Positions 33,396 through 43,005 of a stretch of DNA of 64,000 bases are shown here, piece after piece. This DNA is from Zychaea mexicana (lineage: Eukaryota > Mucoromycota > Mucoromycetes > Mucorales > Lichtheimiaceae). Both the position numbers and the translations under genes were made by a program. Each line of letters starts with the position of its first letter. The first letter of the stretch is position 1. Where the stretch lies: the NCBI RefSeq assembly GCF_025766255.1, contig NW_026516729.1:186001-250000 (forward strand), in the 5' to 3' direction. The notes below the pieces were generated by a model, which had not been told where the DNA came from, did no database searches, and was given only the letters and a program-made list of their open reading frames with translations.

Positions 33396-36300
33396 ATGAG
33401 CCATAACAATATCATCCTAAACATATTTAACACAACTGGCCTGCGTCGCCAGGCAATTGATTCTATCTTACATCACATACCCGATACCCATCTTCTCTTC
33501 CTTGTAGAAACTTGGCTCTTATCCCCTAATCGCTACTATACTTCATGGAAACAATATCATGTTTATGGTAACCGCCCCACACCGACGGCCACGCGTGGTC
33601 ACCTAGGAATATCTCTACTCATTAACCCTACCTGCCCCTATCACGTACACATCCTCCCAAATACAGCATCATCATATCCAGATTATCACCTCTCATGTAT
33701 AGTGGCCAACACCCTGATCCATTGCGTATACCTCCCCCCAGCACCTTCTATGTCAAACGATACCGCATTAGCAATTTTAGACTCACTTCCCTTACATCAC
33801 CCCAACACTGACAATAATATTATTTGTGGTGATTTCAATGCCAGATTTAGTACGATTACTGGAGACACAGCTTCAATGCACGTGGCACCCAAATGCAGCA
33901 CTGGCTTCAAGACCATCATCTTAAGCTCTGGAATGCGGCATTGACACACGGGAAGCCGACATTAATCCGCCACCCGGGTAGTAGTATTATCGATCTATTC
34001 ATAAGTATACAAAACTGCACAAATCCACAAATGACTATCTTCGACGATCTCTCATTAGACTCGTACCACAAAATGATTCAGTTCAGCTATGAGACTGACC
34101 GCCTCACCACAAGGGATTCAACTCAACAAACTGCGAATCATCGAAGATTATGGCGACTCAGTAAACTTGCAGACGCTGATTTTCGACGAACTTACACCAC
34201 AACATTTGCACAACAGCTACAACCACTCAACAACGACCTGCAAAACTGCATTGAACGCGCCACCCACCAAACCTCGCAACGTATAGAACTGCCAACTATC
34301 ATCGACGACATCTCGGATCGATTTTATGACACACTATACGAGACCCTAGATACGACCTTAGGTGCAACAACTGGAGGACGACAAGCGAGCACTGAATTCT
34401 GGACTGTAGAACTTCAGCGCCTCGTCGAGCACCGAGAACTGTGTTACCGGAAGTGGAGACGTGCATATGGTATGAATAAACTGACATGGTGGCTCAAACA
34501 CCAACAGGCAGCTGCAAGAGCACGCAAAGCTATGACAAAGCGAAGCAGGCAAAGATGGCGCACTTTCTGCTCTCGACTAGAGACCGAGGAGTACAGCAAA
34601 ACAACTGCAATAATCAAAAAAAATCCGGCATCGCCGCACAGTACAACCGACATTCAGTCATCAAGACGGACCACAACAGGCAGCTAATCTTATGGCCCAA
34701 CACCTTACATCAGTTTATGACGGTCACCTAATCATAAATGATCACACAAGGTCAACATCTAACAACCATACAACATCAACACCGACAACAGTCGATTGTC
34801 CTATCACGCCTGCCGTCGTCGCCCTTGCTATTGCACGACTACCGTCTAGGAAAGCCCCAGGAATCGACCATGTACGAAGTGAAATGCTAAAGCCTATCGC
34901 CGCGACACTTGCACCTTTCTTATGTCATCTCTTCCAATTATGTTGGATGGGATCGTATACCCCGGAGGCATGGCGTGTAGCACAAGTACTACCCATATAC
35001 AAGAAGGGCACACCCGATGACCCGGCGAATTTCCGCCCAATAAGTCTTACATCTGTACTAAGGAAAATCCTGGAATATTGCCTCTAAGAGCCTCTACAGC
35101 AATATAGCCCCCCCTGGATATAGCCCAAGGAGGATTCAGACAAGCACGCGGTGCACTCGACCAAGCATTCTGCCTCCAAGAACTTTGTCGAATCCATAAA
35201 GCTACCACTGGCGTAACACCTACATTAGCCTTCCTTGATATCAAATCGGCATATAATACCGTTGATCGCACGATTATCTGGGAAGTATTAAAAGACAATA
35301 TCCCCCGACCCCTCCTTTTATTGATACAAAATCTATTCAACGATGTGCTTATCGAAGTTGTGATCTCCAATGCTGCGTCACCCCGTTTCTCACCTACTAC
35401 TGGGGTCCTACAAGGATCCATTTTATCCCCTTTCCTATATTCCTTATACATCAATAGCCTACCACCATTGCTTAGCGGCGGAGGAGTGAGCCAATTGACA
35501 CCACCTACACCATCATTAAACCACCAAGATGACGATGATTTCCAGACACCACCACCAGCACCAAGACGCCGAGGACGCCCTTCAACCCAGCAGCTCAACA
35601 GCTCATTACCAAATCTACCATGTTTACTATATGCTGACGACGTAGTACTTATCAGCTCAGACGACAACATGCAACACCTACTGAATCTTTGTGAGCAACA
35701 CAGTCTCGATTCAGGATACCGTTGGAGCCCGACAAAATGTGTGATTGTACAACCAACAACACACTCAACTACCACATTTCAACTATTTGATACACTAAAT
35801 ATCTCGGAGTCCCAATCAACAACCGCGGTTCTCTTGATGGACAAGAGCTTATCGAACACAATACCGCATCAGGAATCACCAGTATGCGAATCCTCAACAA
35901 CATAGGCCTCAAACCGTCTGGCCTATCGCGTCTGTTGGCCAGCCGACTGTACGCTCAATTTATACGACCGAAATTGGAATACGGTCTAGCGATCACCCCT
36001 TTCACAAAAAAACAACAAGATACCCTAGAAAAGGCACAGAATACATGCCTCCGTCTGATATATGGCGCACACCCCAACTCAGAAACGAAGATCATGCGTC
36101 ACCTCGCCAACTTACCCAGTATGACAGAACGCATAGCAATCCTCCAAGCAAAATTCATACATCGGGCAACCTATCTACCAGAGGACGCACTTCTTCCAAC
36201 ACTCCTATTAGCACTGGAGGCACAAGCGAGTAGCTACTGGAGCAAATTAAAGCGAAAATCACCAATCATCCCTCTATGCACTGAACCTTTCCCGGATCTC

Positions 36301-36815
36301 TCCCGTACGGCCCTGAAACAACTCATGCGACAATACCTCAGAAACAATCTTGATACACTCCGTTTGTCGCCAACGCGCACCAAACTCCTCAAATGTTGTC
36401 GTCCAACACTTGGCATCGATTCGGTTATGTGGCTACCCATGACTCGCAAGGAAAGAAGTCGCTGTATACATGGCGGATTGGATGGCTGCCAGGTGGACGT
36501 AAGAAAGCCTGCAAAAGCTGTCACGTGCCAGATTACACCAAACAACATGCCATATACTGTTTGCGCATGCATCAGCGGCTAAATGTATCTGCACAACTAC
36601 ACCAGGATCCCATTAGCTGGATCTTCAACGAATTACCGAGATCAAAACCACGATCGTCCAACCGCATACAGTCTCTCACCAAAATTTGGCCAACACTCTG
36701 CCAAATTCTAGCGGAACTTGACGCACACCAACATCCAGATAGCAACCAACAACAATACGAAGATCCAACTCCTGGACAAGCATTGATAAATTGGCTCACT
36801 CCACCTCGAACATGA
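33396..36815 (+). pseudogene. LINE ORF2: endonuclease-reverse transcriptase, broken by frameshifts
   Basis: The reading moves through frames at 33396-33944, 33893-34687, 34692-35087, about 35117-35905, 35884-36582 and 36393-36815, so at least four or five indels have occurred. The AP-endonuclease part shows 'FLVETWLL' and 'IICGDFNAR'. RT motifs are present: 'NFRPISLTSVLRKILE', motif A 'LAFLDIKSAYNTVDR', motif B 'GVLQGSILSPFLYSLYINSL', motif C 'LLYADDVVLIS'. A 45-residue linker between B and C holds an AT-hook-like RRRGRPS. The C-terminal finger 'CKSCHVPDYTKQHAIYC' resembles the Cys/His motif of other LINE ORF2 proteins. No functional protein can be made from this copy. Confidence 0.9.
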
Positions 36816-36833
36816 GAGTTGACTTTTTAAATG

Positions 36834-38422
36834 TCATCCTATATGGCAAGCAAGATTGTCATGTTGGTAGACTATCAAGAATTTATTGAGATTGCTCCAC
36901 TTAAGCAAGTTTACCTTGATATTATTAAGGTTACGTTCTGTTCCTATCTTTTCGTTCTCAAATGCCTGCTTTGCTGCAGCGTTCGCCGCAAAAGAGGATC
37001 CGTGAGTATTCATTTCCTCCGTTATTTCAGTTGGTTTGACCAACCGCTTCCTATATGAAGATGGTGAAATATCAGATTCATTTTCAACCGGAAGTGCAGT
37101 GATGATGTTGTGTATTTTTACCTTGGCGTCTGCAAGGCTTTCCTAGGCAGCGGCGACGTTATCTGCAGATTCAGCTATCAGAGTTCTTGTTTTTGTGCTT
37201 CATTTTCTTTTGTAATGACCTGTGCCCATGCTAGCTCGTTGCTGAGCACTTTGATTTTTTCTTCATGTGATGTATCTTCTAGGGCTAAGAGTTGTTTGCA
37301 TTTTAGTTCTGCATCTTTTGCACGTTTTTGCAAGTCTGTAGACAATAGCTTTTGCGTTTCAGAGTTGTCGCCATGGCATCAATACTTTCTCGTAAAACGG
37401 CGTAGTCTTGAGAATGTTGTACCAGTTGCGTGCCGCGCATAAAAAGCTATATAAGCGAGGGGTTAGTTTTCTTTTTACCTGACTATATCAATATGTAAGC
37501 AACTCGCGCATTATGTACCGAGTATTTTTCGCTCGACGAGCTTAAATTCAAGGATTCGCGTGCCATATCTTGCGAGAGGATAGTGAGTGGATTATCCCTT
37601 AAATTGACCATGGGATCCAAGATGGCTGTCAATTCTTTTCGCTTGCTCGAGATGATCTTGTTTGTAGAGCTTTTGATGCGGTAGTGGCCGACACCATCTT
37701 TCAAAATTTTACGTTCGATAGTGATGGTATCACCGTAAATGTCTTGTCGGTTAGCGTCGTGACCTTTGTTGGTGATGTGCACTGTCACCATAGCTGCGCT
37801 AGCAGACAAACTCTGATTAGTCACTTTCAGATAGACAACGCATGCCATTCATATCATTGCAACAATATGATAACTTACTCAACACCCTCACGAATCAACG
37901 AGCCCAGCTTCTTGGCACGGTTTGTCGAGTTAGCCTTTGCTCCCAAGGCAACCGTAATCGTTGTTAAATGACACTTTTGCCGCCTTTTTATATATACTTA
38001 ATATCAATAAGTAAAAACAAGGGATATAGTGCCGCTCTTGACTACATATCTCCGTTATGCCCCAATGACAAAGTTGATCTTTGGCCAAGATCGATACGGA
38101 GAAACTTATGACACGTCAAAATTACAACTTCAACACGGGAATCAGTGCCTGCCGACAGGATCACCTACGATATAACACATATTTTAAGGTTTTAATGGAC
38201 ACGTGCGCGCGTCGAAGTATTCTTTTTTGTTTCTCTCCGTGCTGACCTCTTTCTAAGAACCAGACTGTGTCTAGGAAGGTGTTGCCTCTTCATCGCTTGA
38301 TTCTTCAAGATCGACTTCGATATTCTTAACGTCGGATGCTCCTCTGTCTCGTCAATTGTTTTCCTCGGCTTTTTGGCGTGCTGCATGCCGTTTTCCCACT
38401 GCGATAACAAACAACGAAACAT
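36834..38422 (-). pseudogene. SMC6 relic (N-terminal third)
   Basis: Decayed copy of the SMC5/6 complex ATPase. Recognisable pieces in gene order: 'CHKFLRIDLG' and 'GHNG' of the Walker-A region (about 38130-38040), 'VALGAKANSTNRAKKLGSLI' (about 37960-37880), 'QDIYGDTITIERKILKDGVG' with 'YRIKSSTNKIISSKRKEL' (about 37760-37620), 'DNPLTILSQDMARESL' (about 37590), 'FMRGTQLVQHSQDYAVLRES' (about 37440) and the coiled-coil entry 'SNELAWAQVITKENEAQ' (about 37240). Just before GHNG a one-base slip puts the text out of frame, and the GxGKS part of Walker A is replaced by a stop (TAG). The other two thirds of SMC6 (rest of coiled coil, hinge, Walker B) are absent; the copy ends beside the LINE. Confidence 0.82.
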
Positions 38423-38541
38423 TTTCTACTATAGCATGTATTACATACTCTTCAATCGACACAATTAATCACTGCTCTACCTCATTTTCTTCGCCTGTAC
38501 AATTCTCGACACTTTCCGTGTCGCTAAGTCCGTCGTTGTTT

Positions 38542-39294
38542 TCAAGCTGGGCGCATCGCTTGTATCTGTTTGGCAGCTGTAAGCAAAAATAATTCGCTGG
38601 ATCCTTTTTAAAACTTAACCAAGTCCTATCCAACCATCCATGATATTGACATATTGATCCATGTCATCCACAGATGGATCCAATACACAAGTCTTATCGC
38701 TATAGCTTGTTTCATCACATAGTAGCAACATTAATCATATGGCACTAAAAAAAGTGTAGATATTATTGTTACCGTGCGTTGCTTTTCGACCATCCACTTC
38801 TTGAGCTTGAATTCATTTTGTCGGTTGAACTTTTGTTTGGAACGGTACTCCACGTTAACTTGCAGTATTTAATAATAAATGCGTTTTACATTTTGAACGT
38901 AAGCATAGCACTCCTACAGTACAGCGATCATATACGTCAGTAAAAGCTCACGCCGAAGATAAATGTTTGGTTATATAAAGAACGACATTATGTCCCGCTT
39001 TGTGCAAATGAATTATCTCTTCCCATTAAAATGGCTAATCGAGGCATATGTAGCATTTTTGTCTAATCGTAGATCCGTGCCCCGCATAACCGTGTCAACG
39101 CTACGTTTCACAAAATTGGAATGTGGTGGCCGAGGCTTTTCTGGAAGCATCGGATCAGTGAAGACGCTAGCTAGTCGGATACTGTTTCTAACAATTTCAT
39201 TGCTGGAGCTATTGTGGCGGGTCATTGTAGCAAAGCTATCGAGGACAACGGTGGATACAGGATTGCTTTTGATACTACTATTGTTGTTAGCCAT
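38542..39294 (-). CDS. Small unrecognised protein, four exons
   Basis: No family recognised. A frame-consistent model has exons 39294-39105, 38858-38773, 38692-38635 and 38576-38542, for 122 residues. Seen features: an Asn/Ser-rich N-terminus, 'RLASVFTDPMLPEKPRPP', a basic helix 'RSKQKFNRQNEFKLKKWMVE', and an acidic-then-amphipathic C-terminus 'DPSVDDMDQYVNIMDAAKQI'. Intron 1 (about 246 nt, GTAGCG donor) is long for this genome and is the weakest join. Without intron 3 the frame would end instead at 'NIMDGWIGLG'. The sequence is coding-like (charged helices, clean splice sites for introns 2 and 3), but function is unknown. Confidence 0.42.
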
Positions 39295-39966
39295 TTATTC
39301 TTGATAATGTGATTTAAAATGCACTTTTTGCAAGCATAATTGTGAGTTGAATGAGCTTTTTTGGAGTCCTTTTTCCGACTCCTTGAGGCGCACCGATCAA
39401 CAGGCTGCTTATGAAAATTTGCATTAATGATGATCATTCATTAATGTGTTATTTCATTTTTCGATAGCGACGACCATCGCTGCTGCTGCGACTTACACGC
39501 TCAGCATACATGCTCATAACGAGGCTTTCTCTCGAACTACATGATAAATGTGATATGCAAAGCAACGTTTTAAAAGCACAATATGTAGGAGATTCACAGT
39601 ATAAAGCTCGAGAAGCAAAAGGAAAAGAGAGAAAGAAAGAGAAAATAAGCATGTGGAGTCAGCGATAACAATTATGGTTATGTGAAGAGTACATCCTGCA
39701 AGAATAGAAAGACAGTTTAAGAAAATGCTGCTTTATATCGGCCCTTTCTCAAACAGTTTACAAATAATTGCTCAAAGAACTTTTCTTGCATAAACGCGTA
39801 CCTAAGGTTTAGATCTGCCCAATGTATTGTCATTCACGCTAACAGCAAGTCAGCAACATCGCCTCTCAACTACACAGATTCATCACAGTTAAATGTAGGT
39901 AGAAGTATTTTTTGGTACTGTCTGTATACTTAGATACTTCTCTAGATTCGATAAAAAGATAGACGG

Positions 39967-40000
<34 letters not shown>

Positions 40001-40277
40001 CGACCATCCTATGACCATCAGTAATTTTTTGAAAAGAAGCTACAGGATCAGTGGACCCCAACGAACAAATAAGCTTTAAGCACTGATTTCTAGGATGCAT
40101 TACGAAACGTAGAAGCCACTGCAACACAAACTCCAACCTTCCTTTTTTAAAAGCGATGCATTAAGATGGCGAGAATATACAATGTGATGGGATGCTTTAA
40201 TGAAAAGACAAGGAATGCGAGAAACAAAATGGACATGTTGAAATATTGGTACAAAGGACAAGGGTGCTTATCATCTT
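39295..40277. other. Intergenic, no gene seen; CA and GA microsatellites
   Basis: CA repeat then GA repeat at about 39967-40000. No coding exon or RNA recognised. Promoter of the small gene and 3' side of URA3. Confidence 0.5.
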
Positions 40278-41264
40278 TTACTGATGTTGACGAACGCGTT
40301 CAAGGTATGCGTTCCAACCTGCCTCGCGATACCGCGTAGCTTGGGCTTCAACCTGATCTGGCTTACCATAGACACCGCGTCCGACAATAATGACATCACA
40401 TCCGCTTTCAACAATGACCTGATAAGGAGTACGGTATTGCTGGCCCAGTGAATCACCAGTAACATCCAATCCAACGCCGGGGGCCATGACAACGAAATCC
40501 TCGTCGTCACTCTCGTTCATCTTGTGCTGGGCAATAAAGCCAAACACGAAGTCCTGGTTACGACGTGCCATGGCAACAGACTCGGTTGTGTAGGATCCTT
40601 GGGTCAATGCTCCCTTGGATGACATCTCGGCCAACAACAAGAGACCACGACCCAAAGGCAAGCCGACTTCACGCAGACCCGAGATGATGCCTTCACCGGG
40701 AACAGTGTGAGCGTTGGTGATGTGCGACCATGACGCGATCTTGTATACACCCTTGCCATATTGATGCTTCACGGTGTTACCTGTATACATGTATATCGTT
40801 GGTCGCGTTAGCTTTTTCTTTCATTAACTCCCAGAATAGAAAGTTTGTTGAGCATAAATCGAGCAACTTGCCAATGTCAGCAAATTTGCGATCCTCGAAC
40901 AAAAGGAAATCGTGCTTCTTTGCAAGTTCGACAAGCTGATCCGCGAGGTCTTGGTCGAAATCTTCAACGATATCGATATGGGTCTAGTCAAATTAAATTA
41001 TGCTTATTGAGCTTTCTCCTTCATTCACTAGCATTTCTTTCGCATGGAATCTCTAGAGTTCTTCTAGAGCCTTAATGTGCATACCTTCAAAACACAAACA
41101 TAAGGTCCAACCGCGTCGGCAATGGCCAAAAGTTCCTTCTTGGTGGTGACATCAGCGGCTACCGACAAATTAGTTTTTTTACGTTCCATAAGTTCGAACA
41201 ACGATCGTGCACATGCATTGGGGTGTCGTGCAGCGCGTTCAGCGTACGTTTTGTAGGTGTTCAT
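40278..41264 (-). CDS. URA3: Orotidine 5'-phosphate decarboxylase
   Basis: Predicted 264-residue enzyme converting OMP to UMP, the last step of de novo pyrimidine synthesis; cytosolic. Exons: 41264-41085, 40983-40872, 40780-40278. The catalytic Asp-Lys-x-x-Asp array is in '[13 protein letters not shown]'. Other family segments: '[20 protein letters not shown]', '[16 protein letters not shown]', '[13 protein letters not shown]', '[13 protein letters not shown]' and the phosphate-binding '[10 protein letters not shown]'. Length is normal. Intron 2 (40871-40781) starts with GC (ATTG|GCAAGT) and joins ADIG to NTVKHQYG, as the family requires. Also known as pyrG or pyr4 in other fungi. Confidence 0.97.
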
Positions 41265-41445
41265 GATCGGTAGCGTTAATTTGGGGAGGGTGTTCTTTGA
41301 CAACAATGAAAGAAAAGATTTTTTTTTGCTTGCCTTAACAGCTGGGACTGAAACCAACTCATGCCGTGAGGCGACTTTATTAATTCTTTTGCATACAATC
41401 CGGATGGTATAATCAAGAAGAGTGTAAGCATTATTACATTTTGCT

Positions 41446-43005
41446 TTATTCACGGGCTTTTTTTAAAGGGGGGAGAGTGACTTCATCATCACCGGTGACC
41501 ATCATGGAGTCCAACATAGGCGAGAGCTGGCCTTGAGCTTTTAATTTTGCTTCGACAATATGAGGAGGAGGACGTTGTTGTTGATGTTGTTCAAAAGGTG
41601 GTTTAGCGAAAGGCTGCTGTCGATGTTCAGTCGATACCAGTTGCCGTGTCTGGAGGTTTGCAATGTCCATAGATACCGACAAACCATCATAGCTAGCATG
41701 AAAGGTCGTGTCGCTGTTGTTGCTGTTATGTGTATTCCCTGACAACGAGGTGATGTCGGGAGTACTGGTTATTGTAGAAATGGGCTCTGCTGCTGATGAT
41801 ACTGGAGCCGCTGATGTTACTGACAGCGGTACAAAGCCGCGATTACCATCAATATTACCACTACCGCTACTGCTATTGCTTATGTTGATAACCTGATTCT
41901 GTTGCCGAACTGCCTGAACCAAAAGGTCGGTATGTTCTGGAAAAAGATATAAATATGGACAGCCTTATTTGACCAGGCCAGGCCAATCTTTTACAACACA
42001 AAAAAATATCTCTGTTATACCTGAATTGGGGTTGACAATGGAGGACAATGTTTGCACAGACTCCAAAAGCGTCGACAGCAGCTATGATTTATCATAGATG
42101 ATTGTGATTTTTATATTTATTATGCTGTTTTTCTGTGGCTCGACATGAGGCTGATACAGCACGTCTTTCTTAAAATAGTATACACGTACCTCTTGTTGCT
42201 TGTTGTATACCGAACGCAGCTCTACGGCTTTGCTTGCAAGATTTGAGCATTGCTCTTCAGTGAATTTGACCATTTGATCGAGTTGCAGGATCCTTGCTTC
42301 CGCTGCGTCCGCATTACTTGCAAACTCGACATAATCGTTGCTATGTTCCCTGTCATCGGATCCTCTACGGGATGACGATGGCGACCGGCGTCTCTGTCGG
42401 TTTTCTGGTGATCTTTCATCGGGAGGAACTCTGACGCTTGACCGTCGTTTGATTCGACGCAAGAGCTCGCTCTCGTCCCGTATAAAGTTTTCGTTCATGA
42501 AGTAGTACGTTTGCCGTGGCTCGTTTCCGGCTGAGGGATCTGGCAAATTGACACGGCGGAATCCATAAACTGGAGAGACGAATATATCAGTTAGAAGGTT
42601 AGACGACATCAATATTAATGGTCGTGAGCATGATAGCGTACGATTCAGTTGGCGGATGAAGCTTGGCCAGTTGCTATGCTTGAAATACTGTGATAATATA
42701 TCTTTCGAAAACGTGGCAACGTCAGGGATGCAAATAGCACGTCCATCGTCAGACCATCGGATCAGATTGTTTGTATCGGCTTCGTTCAGCATACTAAGAG
42801 AAAAAGAAAAAAGAAAATCACAGTGGCGACGATTCGTGTCAGTTTAGTGCGCTACGTAGGCTGGACTGTTTTGATCGGCTCTCCTCGTCCCCACATGTCG
42901 ATGAACGATGCCCTACATCCATAGCTTGCTGATAAAGTTGCCCGAGGAGATCGCTCGCTTCAGATCGGTTGACGGAGATGATGCTGGTGATTCACTCGAT
43001 GACAT
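41446..43005 (-). CDS. Heat-shock-factor family transcription factor
   Basis: Predicted 390 residues from five exons: 43005-42917, 42793-42642, 42569-42190, 42081-42021, 41936-41446. The HSF DNA-binding domain spans roughly residues 16-110: '[20 protein letters not shown]', '[11 protein letters not shown]', '[20 protein letters not shown]' and 'QLNLYGFRRV', with the recognition helix [11 protein letters not shown]. It is assembled across introns 1 and 2, and the upstream exon was found by its NFISKLW text. A basic, Ser/Arg-rich stretch follows, then a coiled-coil oligomerisation segment (about 165-205). The C-terminal half is Ser/Asn/Gln-rich. HSF proteins bind nGAAn repeats as trimers in the nucleus. 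Whether this is the essential Hsf1 or an Skn7-free paralogue cannot be told. Confidence 0.9.

Larger units (their letters stand above)
31618..36815 (+). mobile_element. Non-LTR (LINE) retrotransposon, two-ORF, ORF2 frameshifted
   Basis: Element of about 5 kb with, in order, a possible 5' open stretch (31618-31856), a tandem-repeat region (32040-32183), intact ORF1 (32347-33324), an A-rich spacer (33340-33385) and ORF2 (33396-36815) with endonuclease and reverse-transcriptase domains but several frame changes. No long terminal repeats are seen. No obvious poly-A tail or target-site duplication was found, so both ends are approximate. The RRM-like ORF1 and EN-RT ORF2 layout matches the L1-type LINEs of Mucoromycota, including the pericentric Grem-LINE1 group described in Mucor; kinship with that group is a hypothesis. 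The right end abuts a decayed SMC6 copy. Confidence 0.9.

Noticed and set aside
35047..35775. 242-codon open frame on the - strand
   Set aside because: Antisense of the LINE RT domain, whose + strand reading has all RT motifs.
38424..38541. Acidic frame (DTESVENCTGEENEVEQ) as a possible first exon of SMC6
   Set aside because: It lies in the 3' end of the small gene in another frame and no start codon or donor ties it to the SMC6 text.
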